A DNA stretch of 24,052 bases from positions 1 to 24,052 of the forward strand of contig BAAFSQ010000150.1 in the NCBI GenBank assembly GCA_054661495.1. The letters run 5' to 3'. Of the stretch, positions 8,024-18,099 are shown piece by piece (positions within the stretch are counted from its first letter, which is position 1; each line of letters opens with the position of its first letter). The stretch is from Zygophlyctis sp. KS116 (taxonomy: Eukaryota; Chytridiomycota). The notes under the pieces are model-generated. The model searched no databases. It saw only the letters and a list, made by a program, of their open reading frames with translations, and was not told the origin of the DNA. The translations under genes were made by a program, and so were the position numbers.

Positions 8024-10159
8024 CTATTTTTCGGGATTTCCACTGAGATAGTCTAGATATGTATTGGGCTCTGGATATGGGCGGGGTCCAAGCAATCTAA
8101 TCATATCTTCTCTGCCAATAACTTCCTTTTCCAACAAAAGATTTGCAACTTTTTCCACTTCAGATTTCTTATCCTTGAGTAAGTTCAAGGTCCTTTCATA
8201 GGCACTTGCAACAATCGATCGTACTTCTTCATCCATAATAGTTCCAGTAGCTTCCGAAAATGGTTTTTGAAACTGACCATCCTTATCTCCATTTCCATAA
8301 GAAATATTGCCCAAAGAACTTCCCATTCCATAAGTGGAAACTTTTGCGTATGCCATTTTGGTTACCTTTTGCAAATCATCAGATGCTCCTGTAGTAATAG
8401 AATCAAAAAATATTTTTTCTGCAGCCCTTCCACCAAGTGTCATGCACATCATATCAAGAATTTGAGATGTTGATTGGAGATGTTCTTCTCTAGGCAAATA
8501 CTGAGCATATCCTAATGCACCAATTCCCCTAGGAATGATTGAGACTTTAAGTAGAGGGTGAGCATGTTCCAGAAACCAACCTGCAACTGCATGACCGGCT
8601 TCATGATGTGCAACAATTTTCTTCTCATTTGGTGTTAAAACTTTTGACTTCTTCTCTAATCCAGCAATTACCCTTTCTATAGCAGCTTCAAAGTCAGCTT
8701 CCTTCACGGTTTCGCCTAGATTTCTTGCAGCGATTAAAGCTGCTTCATTGCAAACATTTGCAACATCAGCGCCAGAAAATCCTGGAGTGAGAGCAGCTAA
8801 TTTTCGGGATATTCTACTAATGTCTTCGGTCGTTTTAATTGGTTTCAAATGAACTTTGAATATATCAACTCTCCCTTTTATGTCAGGCAAGTCAATGGAT
8901 ATATGTCGGTCAAATCGACCGGGTCTTAGTAATGCAGGATCCAGAACATCAGGCCTATTTGTACCAGCTAAAACCACTACATGCTCATCTGAGCCAAATC
9001 CATCCATTTCAACCAGTAATTGATTCAAAGTATTTTCCCGCTCGTCATTTCCTCCGCCCATCCTTCCTCTTCCACGGGCTTTTCCAATTGCATCTATTTC
9101 ATCAACGAAAATAATTGCTGGAGCCATAGATTTCGCTCTCTGGAATAAATCCCTTACTCTAGATGAGCCAACTCCAACAAACATTTCGACAAATTCTGAG
9201 CCTGAAACACTTAAAAATGGCACTCCAGCTTCACCGGCCGTTGCTTTTGCCAGTAAGGTTTTACCGGTTCCTGGAGGGCCAGATAGAATGGCACCTTTGG
9301 GGATTCTAGCTCCTAATTTCTCATATCTGCCAGGATCCTTTAAAAATTTGACAAATTCCATAATTTCTTCTTTAGCTTCATCCATGCCTGCAATATCCTT
9401 GAATTTGACCTTGACATCTTTTTCTTGATTAAACAGTTTTGCTCTTGTTTTCCCGATTCCAAAAATCCCTTGGGATCCAGAAGCTCCTCCAGCTCTTTTT
9501 GACATCCAAAACAAGAATCCTAAAAACAAAAGTGTCGGTGAAAGATTCAATAAAACACTAGATATGCTAACTTCATTGGCATATGTGATTGGTATACGGT
9601 CTTTGGCCGGAATTCCCAACTCATCTTGAGCGGTTTTCATGTTCTTTTCAAAAGAGTCGACACTGCCTATTGAAAAATGATAGAATTTTGCGGGACCAGA
9701 GTACCCTCCACCGCCTCTCAGAAATACATGCACAGTGCTCTTATTCACAACCACTAAATGATCCACTAGACCCTGTTCTAAAAAGTTATTTCTAAAGTCT
9801 GCAAATGATATTCTTCTGTCATCGCTGCTTCCTGAAGAGGCAAAATAAAGGGCCAATGATAAAGCAAACAACAATGCGTAAGCGCTTTGCGGATTGATTG
9901 GCAGTTGGGGCGGTTTCTGTGGAGATTTGTTGAATCTATCATCTTTCTATTAAGAATAAAATCCTACTTTTATTATCGGAGTCGTTTGATTTTTTCTTGC
10001 CAAATATGTCTTCGAATCTAGTCATCAACTTCGATTATTAGCTTACCCAGGAGGAATGGATGGCATTCCTTTATTCAGAATCACAGGAAAATTGGTCCAA
10101 TTTTTAGGCAAAGAAAATGCTCTCATTTGCTGAATTGGCAGTCTTAATCTGCGAAACAT
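8024..10159 (-). CDS. AFG3: Mitochondrial m-AAA protease subunit (AFG3/YTA12)
   Basis: This is a membrane-anchored ATP-dependent zinc protease of the inner mitochondrial membrane, acting in quality control and mitoribosomal protein maturation. Exons 10047-10159, 9968-10017 and 8024-9942 join to 693 aa; the introns are 29 and 25 nt. The start at 10159 gives a classic presequence ([16 protein letters not shown]), preferred over an upstream in-frame methionine that would bury it. Two membrane spans flank an intermembrane-space domain ([13 protein letters not shown] and [10 protein letters not shown]). The AAA module shows [19 protein letters not shown] and the second region of homology [16 protein letters not shown]. 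The protease shows the zinc site HEAGH and [12 protein letters not shown]. All catalytic residues are present. Both introns fall in the first 220 nt; the remaining 1.9 kb is uninterrupted. Confidence 0.96.
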
Positions 10160-10200
10160 TTCAAATTTATTTTTTGTGGCACCTACGCCTTCTTGAAAGA

Positions 10201-12254
10201 CTATAACTTTAGATAGTCCACAACCTCTGAAAGACTCACAAGTGACCAATCCTCCTTGGAAATTAATCCTAAGCGGCAAAATGTAGAATCAAATATTTGG
10301 ACTTTGCGATTGGAAGATTCCGATTTGGTTTCTTGATTTGAAGGTTTGCTACAAGTTACTATCCGAAGATTAATCAATGGACAGGAGGGTTCATCCACAT
10401 CATATATATATAGCAAGCCTTTGGTTGGTTTAATAGTAATAATACCTAGAGAATTGTACACTATTACAAATTGGAAGTCACTGTCTAGAATTTTACCACT
10501 CGATTTGATATTAGTGGTCCTATTTTTAGATTCAATTGTGAATATGTCAGAATCATCAATATCAAAATTCGTTCTATAAGGAATATAGTATGCCCTGATT
10601 ACTCTCAGTTCATTCGGGTAAGACCTTGTTGATCCATCTCCACAGCCGATTAAAAGTCTCGGCCTTTTAGTATTTCGATGAACAAAAGGAGTGATGAAGA
10701 AAATCTAGAATCATTGTAAAATAAATAAATACTTGATTAAAAGGTTTAGATGCGTCGGTATCTAATTCGGACTCATCGTGATGTTCACCACCTTCAATAA
10801 AATTTTCCCTAGTCTAAACATTAGAATATTATATATTATACATCACAGACCCAAGATACAATTAAGAACTTGATAAATTGAGTTTCATCGCCATTTGAAT
10901 CATTGTAGCTAAGGGATATACGTAATACTACCCCAGATTCAAGGCCTATCAGCAAGGTTTTCGAGACAACATCTCCAACAATTATTTTAGGACGGCCTTA
11001 TGTTAATACCATCAAATAGGCATACAAAAAACTGCATCTTTTGGAATTTTCGGTTGTAAATCAGATATATTTTCAATTGCTCGACGCTTTCTATCAGATG
11101 CTACCAGCTCCAAATCCGCAGCATTTAAAGACCAAAGTAGCTCCAGGCCTAAATTATAACCTGATATAATGCCAGTTTCGTTTTTCACTGATATAATCAC
11201 GATTTGCTTTTCAAATGGTAGGAAGCAAAGTTCTTTTATTTCTGAAGCGCTGATTGACACTTTATGTTCTATTTTACATCCCTATCGCATAAAAAAGTAC
11301 TTTTTACAATCGTTTGAAAATTTAAATTATAGTTTAGAGTAAAATTAAAAATAGACAATCCATTTTCGGAACTGATTGCGAATCTATGATTTGAAGTTAA
11401 CGCATTCTCTCTGTCCGTATCACTAGCGAAAATTCCATTTTTCGCTATCCAATCTTGATACATATCCTTCATTTCAGCAGTTTGGTAAACTTTCTCGCTG
11501 GTCTCTGGTTCTGTAATTACCTCGGCATCTGAAATTGATTCTCTACTTTTCAGCATATCATGACGATCCAATTCAAATACATCCTCGATTCTGCAAACAT
11601 TCTTTACATCACTTATAAATTCAATCTTGTCTGTATCAACTAAAGTTGCATTTTTTGCTTCTTTGGTATCAATCGCCCAAAGCTCATATCTGCCATGAGT
11701 AGTAAGAACCAAAAAGGTCAAATCATTTAATGCAAAAACTGAATTGATTTCATCCATCATTGAGAAAAAGAATCTTTGTAATTTCGGTCCCGCTGACAAT
11801 TAGATCATTAAAAATACCAGCAGCCAATTCTTTCGTCCTCTGAAACTCTGATCTCATCTTTGTAATAGTCTTGTTTAATGCATGAGATGCAAAAACCTCT
11901 TTTTCTCTCTTAACCATTAATTATTTACCAACTCACCTTTTTTTCCAAGACATTCCTTTGTTCCAGCTTGAATTTTTGGAGTTCAGCAGTGGAACTATTG
12001 ACAAATGCACGATCTGAAAGATCATCCGCCATCAAATTGACTTCTTCAGAAAATAGACTCAGTGGATTTGTAGCATGCCTTTTACCAATAATACTCTCTT
12101 TTAAAGCCTTTTCTAATCCCTTAATACTCCAAAAATTAGTTTTTACCTCGAGAGAAATTCGGACAGAATTAATTCGATTCCTTTCCTTTATCAATTCATT
12201 ATCAATTGGAGATTTAACGTCTATAATCTTTTCTTCATTCTTTTTAGGAGGCAT
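10201..12254 (-). CDS. Unknown protein, helical N-terminus and propeller-like body
   Basis: Eight exons (11937-12254, 11818-11908, 11308-11792, 11026-11281, 10851-10996, 10733-10813, 10446-10704, 10201-10418) join in frame to 617 aa. Six introns are 25-29 nt and one is 37 nt. I do not recognise the family. The first 140 residues are charged and probably helical (MPPKKNEEKIIDVKSP start). The rest alternates short beta-rich segments typical of degenerate WD40/propeller proteins: FALNDLTFLVLTTHGRYELW, FAISSENGLSIFNF, IVIISVKNETGIISGYN, KTLLIGLESGVVLRI, RLLIGCGDGS and FQFVIVYNSLGLLYIYD. Intron 10419-10445 is 27 nt and stop-free, so it may be retained to give 626 aa. Immediate neighbours include two axonemal genes; a ciliary role is possible but only by proximity. 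Confidence 0.75.
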
Positions 12255-12273
12255 AATAATACTTTCCGGAAAA

Positions 12274-13317
12274 TTAAATTCTAATAAATCCCTTTCCAGT
12301 TTGAGAATAAATAGAAATCTTTACAGGATCCAGAGACTGAAAAGACACCCAACCTCCTCCAACAATACCAAATGTTTCATCTATTTTTTCTTGATTAATT
12401 TCAGTCACCAACTGAAATGATTGTACGCTCTCTAATGGTGGCACTAATAATTTCCCTGCTTGAGTTCTAAAAATTTCATCACCTCTACTAGTCTTGTGTA
12501 TATATAACTTTGAATTAGAATAAATAGTTATTTTAAGTTTTTGTAGAGATTCTACATCAATCCTTAAATACCCTCCCAGAAATATTGAACATGGTTTCTT
12601 TAAATCAAATTCACTAGTCTTAATTTTCCTTGTAATAATTGCCAATTTCAAATCCTTTATCCCCCAATCTTTAATAAAATTCTCTGGATGATCTATTCCT
12701 GGAACTTCTAATATATTTTTCCCATTAATCTTTTTAGATAGTAAACCTAGAGTAGTTGCAGGAGCTATAGAGACTGTAGCTAATTTTTCTTTTGACTTGT
12801 AAAACTTTATAAATGCATTAATTAAACTTGATTTCCCAGAATTTACTAATCCAAACAATGCAGTATTATCTGGCAATTTATCCCAAACTTTATCTATTCC
12901 AACAAATTTCTTGTCACTAGTAGAAACTGCCAAAATTTGTTTATCAAAATCCCGCCTAGCTTTAGAAAGTATGCCATCTAATAATGTATCTGGAATACAA
13001 TCTCTTTTAGTCCCAATAATAAATTCAGTTTTTGATCTTGTAAACGGATCTTTTAATAATGTTTTTAGAAATGCATTGGATGCCTGATCAGTTAGATCAG
13101 TTGTCAAAACCAATGAATGATTGACCAATCTCTCCTTGAACTTATTCCATGATCCTAATCTATTCCAAAATAGTAATTTCTCTTGACTGGAGAGGGAATG
13201 ACATCTAATACAAATACGATCCAAGGCTAGCGCATGCTTATTAATAGTAAAATATCCAGCGCCAAGAGAATCTACAGACTGCAAGTAGATTCCACAGCCG
13301 GTGCAAGACTTGTTCAT
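12274..13317 (-). CDS. GEP3: Circularly permuted GTPase, YqeH/NOA1/Gep3 family
   Basis: This is a predicted mitochondrial ribosome-assembly GTPase, 347 aa in a single exon. The N-terminal zinc ribbon is CTGC followed by CIRC. G motifs come in permuted order: G4-like GTKRD and G5-like VST first, then the P-loop FGLVNSGKSSLIN, then G3 EVPGID. That order defines the YqeH/RbgA-type permuted GTPases. The C-terminal half (LGGYLRIDVESLQ, FRTQAGKLLVPP, FGIVGGGWVSF) resembles the YqeH/Gep3 C-terminal domain. No obvious presequence precedes the zinc ribbon. It is the only intronless complete gene in the window. It diverges from CNOT3 with 22 nt between start codons and ends 19 nt before the unknown propeller gene. 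The choice between Gep3 and NOA1 orthology is tentative. Confidence 0.88.
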   Translation of the reverse strand: MNKSCTGCGIYLQSVDSLGAGYFTINKHALALDRICIRCHSLSSQEKLLFWNRLGSWNKFKERLVNHSLVLTTDLTDQASNAFLKTLLKDPFTRSKTEFIIGTKRDCIPDTLLDGILSKARRDFDKQILAVSTSDKKFVGIDKVWDKLPDNTALFGLVNSGKSSLINAFIKFYKSKEKLATVSIAPATTLGLLSKKINGKNILEVPGIDHPENFIKDWGIKDLKLAIITRKIKTSEFDLKKPCSIFLGGYLRIDVESLQKLKITIYSNSKLYIHKTSRGDEIFRTQAGKLLVPPLESVQSFQLVTEINQEKIDETFGIVGGGWVSFQSLDPVKISIYSQTGKGFIRI

Positions 13318-13339
13318 GTTCTAGTCTTAGGGCGGACCA

Positions 13340-15304
13340 ATGACGAGCAGAAAGTTGCAAGCAGAAATAGAAAAGGTTCTCAAGAAGATTGCAGAGGGAG
13401 TAGAGGTTTTTGAGGGGATATTTTCAAAAATTCAGACGGCAACAACTCTAGTAATACAAGATTTATAATTACAAGGCACAAAAGGAAAAGTATGAGGGGG
13501 ATTTGAAAAAGGAAATTAAGAAATTACAACGGTTTAGAGATCAGATAAAAACATGGCAAGCGTCCAATGAAATCAAGGATAAGAAACTATTGATTGAAAA
13601 TAGAAGGTTGATTGAAACTGTAATTTTGGGTTTTAATGTATTTTTAGCAAATGGAAAGGTTTAAAGCTTGTGAAAAAGAATTAAAAACTAAAGCATTCTC
13701 AAAAGAAGGTTTAAATGCTGCGGCTAAAATAGATCCAAAGGAACAGGAAAAGGAAGACTTGTGTACATGGGTTAATGAGACGGTAGAATCATTGTCAATG
13801 CAATTAGAGAAATTTGATGCAGAATTAGAGAGTTTACAAGTCTCTTTGAAAAAATCAAAAAAAAATGATGCAGGAAGATCAGAAAGGTTGGAGCAAGTTA
13901 GAAATCAGATTGAAAGGCACAAGTTTCATATAATGAAATTGGAAATTATTTTAAGAATGATGGAAAATGGAAATTTAGGATTTGAACAAGTATTTTTTTA
14001 GTTTTTTTCAAGGATTTTAGGTTCGTGGGATTCAAGACGATGTTAATTTTTATGTTGAATCAAATCAAGATCCGGATTTTGCGGAAGATGAGGGAATATA
14101 TGATGATTTACACTTGGAAGAAGCTGAAATATTTGGGTTTGCAAATGAAGATGAGGAAAATCTTTTGGAATCTAGTAATGATGTTTCACCTTTATCTCCG
14201 ACAAGAAAAGATTTGGAACCAAATATACCAGAAACAGAAGTTGATTCTCCTAAAAGGACTTCTCCAAAGGAACAAAAGGAGTTTAAGGAGGAAGAGGTAA
14301 TTTATAAATTACTTTAATTATCAAGGCAACGTCCCCCACTAAACCAAAGTTAATATTGTCTACAGTCACTATATCTAAAAAAGAAGAGCCAAAACAGAAG
14401 CCTGCTCCTAAAATTGCTCCTCTGCCTCCAAAACCAGGAACCACTCTTCCTCTTGTAAAACCTCCTCAGGAACCTGCACCAACAGCACCATTGCCAGTGA
14501 AATATGCTTCTGCTGCTGCTGCTTCTTTGCCTCCTTCACAGCCAGAATTAAGTCGCCCAAATTTAGCGGCGAGTCTGCCAATCTCATATGAAAAGCTTAC
14601 TCATCCAGATTCTAGTTTAGAAAGCGTGCAACAGGAAGAAATTGTGGTAATTTTCAACTTTTATAATTGAATAGCCACAGTCAAAACCTATCTTGAATGA
14701 ATCCATTGGTGCTTTTGATGATTTAAAACATGCCTTCTTTTCTGATTTGCTTTCATCTTATGACTCTATAAAGTGGAAATGTACTATAATTTTAAACTTA
14801 AAAAATAGCCCAATCATCATCAGAGCGAAATTATTTTCAATTAATGATGGACTCAAGTCTTCAATATCGTCCCGAAGCATCTGATTCAGAAAGGTTTTCT
14901 GTTATATACTTTAATATCTAGGCCATTTTCTTATTTACCTAAAAATCCGTATCCAACACCCGGATATTATCCACAGATACCTTATGCCATGTTTGAAAAG
15001 AACCCACTTTTATTTGAAAAATTCGATATTGATACCTTATTCTTTATCTTTTATTATCAACAGGGATCATATCAACAGTATCTTGCTGCAAGACAGCTCA
15101 AAAAATACTCTTGGCGGTTTCATAAAAAGTACTTGACGTGGTTTCAAAGGCATGAAGAACCTAGGACCATTAATGACGAGTATGAACAAGGCACTTATAT
15201 ATACTTTGACTATGAAGCAGCATGGTGTAGAAGAAAAAAGGTTGACTTTAGGTATAAATTATTTTTTTAATTTTAGATTTGAATACCGTTATTTGGATGA
15301 CTAG
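13340..15304 (+). CDS. NOT3: CCR4-NOT complex subunit 3/5
   Basis: This is a scaffold subunit of the CCR4-NOT deadenylase, linking mRNA decay and translation. Nine exons (13340-13450, 13476-13619, 13648-13989, 14021-14296, 14326-14646, 14675-14780, 14809-14893, 14922-15251, 15277-15304) join to 580 aa; the eight introns are 25-31 nt. The N-terminal Not3 coiled-coil domain is plain ([52 protein letters not shown]) and ends with [16 protein letters not shown] low-complexity P/A-rich linker follows (about residues 300-400). The C-terminal NOT box carries [36 protein letters not shown] and [12 protein letters not shown]. Length is close to yeast Not5 and shorter than human CNOT3. The last exon holds only nine codons including the stop. 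Confidence 0.97.
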
Positions 15305-15355
15305 AAGCGTAAAGTAAAGGTTTTTAATAGGGTTTTGAAAGGGTTTTTTTCCATT

Positions 15356-15864
15356 ATGAGATTTATTCGTCAACTTGGACTAGTCAGCCGTAGATTCCAA
15401 TCAGCGATCGCACAATCCACAAATGCTTCATCAAATGCAAGTCCGGATCCCAAGATTATTGCAATAGTTGATCAGATCTCTAAATTAAACTTGTTAGAAA
15501 CTGCAAGATTAGTAGAAAGTTTAAAGGTATTATTGCATTGTTAAATAATAAGTCGACTCTTGGTATTCAGGAAATGGCAATGCCTGTATCTGCAGCTGCT
15601 CCGGTCGCCCAGGGAGATGAAGCTGCACAAGAAAAACCTGCAGAAAAGACACTCTTTACCGTTAAACTAGAGAAAATAGATACAGCCTCAAAAGCTAAAA
15701 TCATTAAAGAGATCAAGGGACTTTTGCCTGGAGCTAATCTCATTGAGGCAAAAAAGTTTGTCGAGGGAGCACCAAAGGTCATCAAGGAAAATCTATCAAA
15801 AGAAGAAGCGGAAAAGATCAAGAAAACCTTGGAAGCTGTTGGAGCCACAATAATTTTAGAGTAA
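15356..15864 (+). CDS. MRPL12: Mitochondrial ribosomal protein bL12m
   Basis: This is the L7/L12 stalk protein of the mitochondrial ribosome, which recruits translational GTPases. Exons 15356-15526 and 15553-15864 give 160 aa around one 26-nt intron. The start yields an arginine-rich presequence (MRFIRQLGLVSRRFQS). The dimerisation domain follows (IVDQISKLNLLETARLVESL), then an A/P/E-rich hinge. The C-terminal domain shows KTLFTVKLEKI, KIIKEIKGLLPG, LIEAKKFVEGAPKVIKE and AEKIKKTLEAVGA, as in bacterial L12. It lies 51 nt after NOT3 on the same strand and ends 4 nt from the RhoGDI stop. The predicted frame upstream of 15356 has no ATG, which supports this start. Confidence 0.96.
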
Positions 15865-15868
15865 AAAA

Positions 15869-16482
15869 TCACTCCCATTCTTTTTTAATTTCCAATGTCC
15901 ACGACCACTCTAAATGAGTGACCTTGTCATCATCTACAAATTTACTCTTTATATTATATTTTCCTCTTGCAAGCCTAGAATGATATCTTTAGAAACTTAC
16001 ATTCCTGAAGGAGCTTCATCAGTATCAAATTTAGTTTCAAACGGTTCAGCCTTTGGACCATAAGATCCAATCATTTCCTCCATTTGATCAATCTTTATTC
16101 CCGATCTTTTTACAACATGCAAATATTTGAGCCCACATACAACATCATTTTGTATCTTGAACTTGATGACGATTCTATATGTAACTCCTTCCTTTAAGAC
16201 AAAAGTTTTAGAGTTTAATTCATCTAATATAATATTAATACGGTTCATTATACCAACTTTAGTTAGATCCATAATCATATCGGGCCTTCCCTCCACTTGC
16301 AATACCATTTGCAAGACCACAACTTTTCTAGAGTCATTTGATGATTGTGTTGCAGAAAGCCCTAAAGATTCTTTCCATTTTCTTAGTGATTCATCATTTG
16401 CATCCAAACTTTGCAGCTCTTGTATTGTCTTTTTTTCTCCCACCTTGTATCCAGTGTCTATAGTTTCCTCTGCATCGTCCAT
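15869..16482 (-). CDS. RDI1: Rho GDP-dissociation inhibitor
   Basis: RhoGDI extracts prenylated Rho-family GTPases from membranes and holds them inactive in the cytosol. Exons 16001-16482 and 15869-15974 give 195 aa around one 26-nt intron; length is normal for the family. The N-terminal regulatory arm ([32 protein letters not shown]) and the immunoglobulin-like C-domain ([72 protein letters not shown]) are all present. The intron splits the ATG codon inside PSGMLARG. It diverges from CDT1 over 51 nt and converges on bL12m with a 4-nt gap. Confidence 0.97.
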
Positions 16483-16533
16483 CTTCGACTTTTCGTGTTT
16501 CGTGTTTCGCGTTTGGTTCGCGAGCGATTTGAA
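16483..16533 (+). promoter_or_regulatory. Divergent RhoGDI/CDT1 promoter with tandem G1/S motifs
   Basis: This whole intergenic region is 51 nt. It holds three head-to-tail heptamers, TTTCGTG (16491-16497), TTTCGTG (16498-16504) and TTTCGCG (16505-16511), then a TTCGCGA at 16517-16523. Read on the minus strand the heptamers are CACGAAA, CACGAAA and CGCGAAA. These match the yeast Swi4/SBF consensus CRCGAAA, and the last also resembles an E2F/MBF core. CDT1 is a G1/S replication-licensing gene, the expected target class. Function is inferred from motif and position only. Confidence 0.6.
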
Positions 16534-18061
16534 ATGACACAGAAAATCACTTCATTCTTTCCTCAGAGCAGGTCCCAGGTATGTTATTGGTTGTTAAAAT
16601 GCAGATTATTAATAGTAAAAAGCCCATTACAAAAGGCACACTTGTGATTAAGAATGGACTCTCTAATCCCAATGGTTCATTATCCGTCAGTAAAGAAGTT
16701 TCAGAGCAAACAAATGAAAATATTCAACCTGTAGAGCAGATGCAAACGCCGATAATTTTGCCTCAAGTTTGTGAGGAAACTAAACCATATTTGAGTAAAA
16801 AGAGGAAGTGGGAAATTGCAGAGGAAATTCATAGTCCAGAATATACAAAGGCATTAGGCGTCTCTTCAAATACTACGCTTGTCAATGGTGCAAATTTAAA
16901 GAAACAGGTCGAGCTGCCGATGCACTATATAAAGCTAGAAAAAATGTTTTTGGCTTTAGAGTCGACAATTACTTTTATGAAAAGTAGAGATCAGGCAATA
17001 GTATTTCATAGAATTCAAAGGGCTGTTCAGGGAATGTGCAACTCAAACTTTGAATTGAAACACTTGGGTCAAATGATCCATTTAGTTCCTGGCTTATTTA
17101 TACTTGAGCCAGTAAAAATAATACATTTAGGAGTTAAAAAAGACTCATTGGTGTTTATTACAGACTCAAATACTGGAAAAGAATTTACAGATTCCAGCAA
17201 GGTTGTTTTTGGAGGAACGCAAGTAAATATACCAAAATTTGAAAATAATACAAACGTGATTATGCAAGCAGAATTAAAAACAAAAACTTTATATGAAAGA
17301 AGAAGGAAATTTCATGATGCATTAGTACATGAGGCGTTATTGGGCTACAATGTAAATTTTTGCTCATTTAGTGAATAGAAATATTTGGTTTCAATTGGCA
17401 AACCAAAAGTGGATACTCTTCCATTTAAATGGCATAAAGGATTTGATGAAAATACCTTGCCAGAGATCACCTCGGCTGATTTGCCGATAGCTGTTTTGAA
17501 ACATGAGGCGAAAGATGACGTTTTGAAGGAGATTTTCAAGGTTTTTTTAAATAAATCTAATATCTAGGATCAGAAACCAAAAGATTGCATTCTTAAGGAG
17601 GAAGAGAAGTCTTCTTCAAATTTATCATCTGAAAAGCCAAAATCAAAAGCAGCTCAATTATTAGAAAGGATAAAAGAAAAGGAGCGAAAAAAGAAGGAAA
17701 TGTCGGTCCCAGTTCAGAATCCTGCTGTTTTAAAAGAAAATTCAATGCTTCAAAGAATGCCGGAATTGATTCAATCTTTGAAACTATTCTATGCAAAAGA
17801 AAATCGGAATTTACTTTTAATTTTTAAAGTATGCAATCATCTTTCAAATAGTATGATAAAGCGGCCCATCTCAAAAGGTTAGTATTTTCACGCATAATGT
17901 TTTTAGATGAAGCGTTAGATCATATCAAACTCCTTTGTAAAATAGTACCCAACTTCATTTCAATTTGCAAAACAGATTTCGGTACAAGCTTGAAAATGAA
18001 TCAATTAAAGTTTGAAGAAATTGAACAAGCTCTAAAAGAATATAGTAAAAAAGATTGTTAG
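16534..18061 (+). CDS. CDT1: DNA replication licensing factor CDT1
   Basis: CDT1 loads MCM2-7 onto origin-bound ORC/CDC6. Exons 16534-16578, 16605-17351, 17379-17540, 17568-17877 and 17907-18061 give 472 aa; the four introns are 26-29 nt. The first exon encodes MTQKITSFFPQSR, a PIP-box-like peptide at the extreme N-terminus, where animal CDT1 carries its PCNA-dependent degron. The middle winged helix (LPMHYIKLEKMFLALES, FHRIQRAVQGM, LKHLGQMIHLVPGLF) matches the geminin-binding/CDT1 fold. The C-terminal MCM-binding winged helix is visible as MLQRMPELIQSLKLFY..HLSNSM and, after the last intron, EALDHIKLLCKIVPNFI. Sequence is divergent, as usual for CDT1, but domain order and both ends fit. The stop lies 38 nt from the PKA regulatory subunit stop. 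Confidence 0.92.
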
Positions 18062-18099
18062 ATACTTTATTCAAATTGAACTGAAAATAAAACAATCAG

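Noticed and set aside
10157-10279. Upstream methionine for the m-AAA protease
   Set aside because: The frame is open upstream, but that start would bury the presequence and overlap the preceding gene; the ATG at 10159 gives a textbook mitochondrial N-terminus.
11968-12420. Plus-strand 150-codon open frame
   Set aside because: It is antisense to the unknown propeller gene and permuted GTPase, both with better coding evidence, and shows no recognisable motif.
15567-15878. Minus-strand 103-codon open frame
   Set aside because: It mirrors the bL12m second exon, which is certain by homology.
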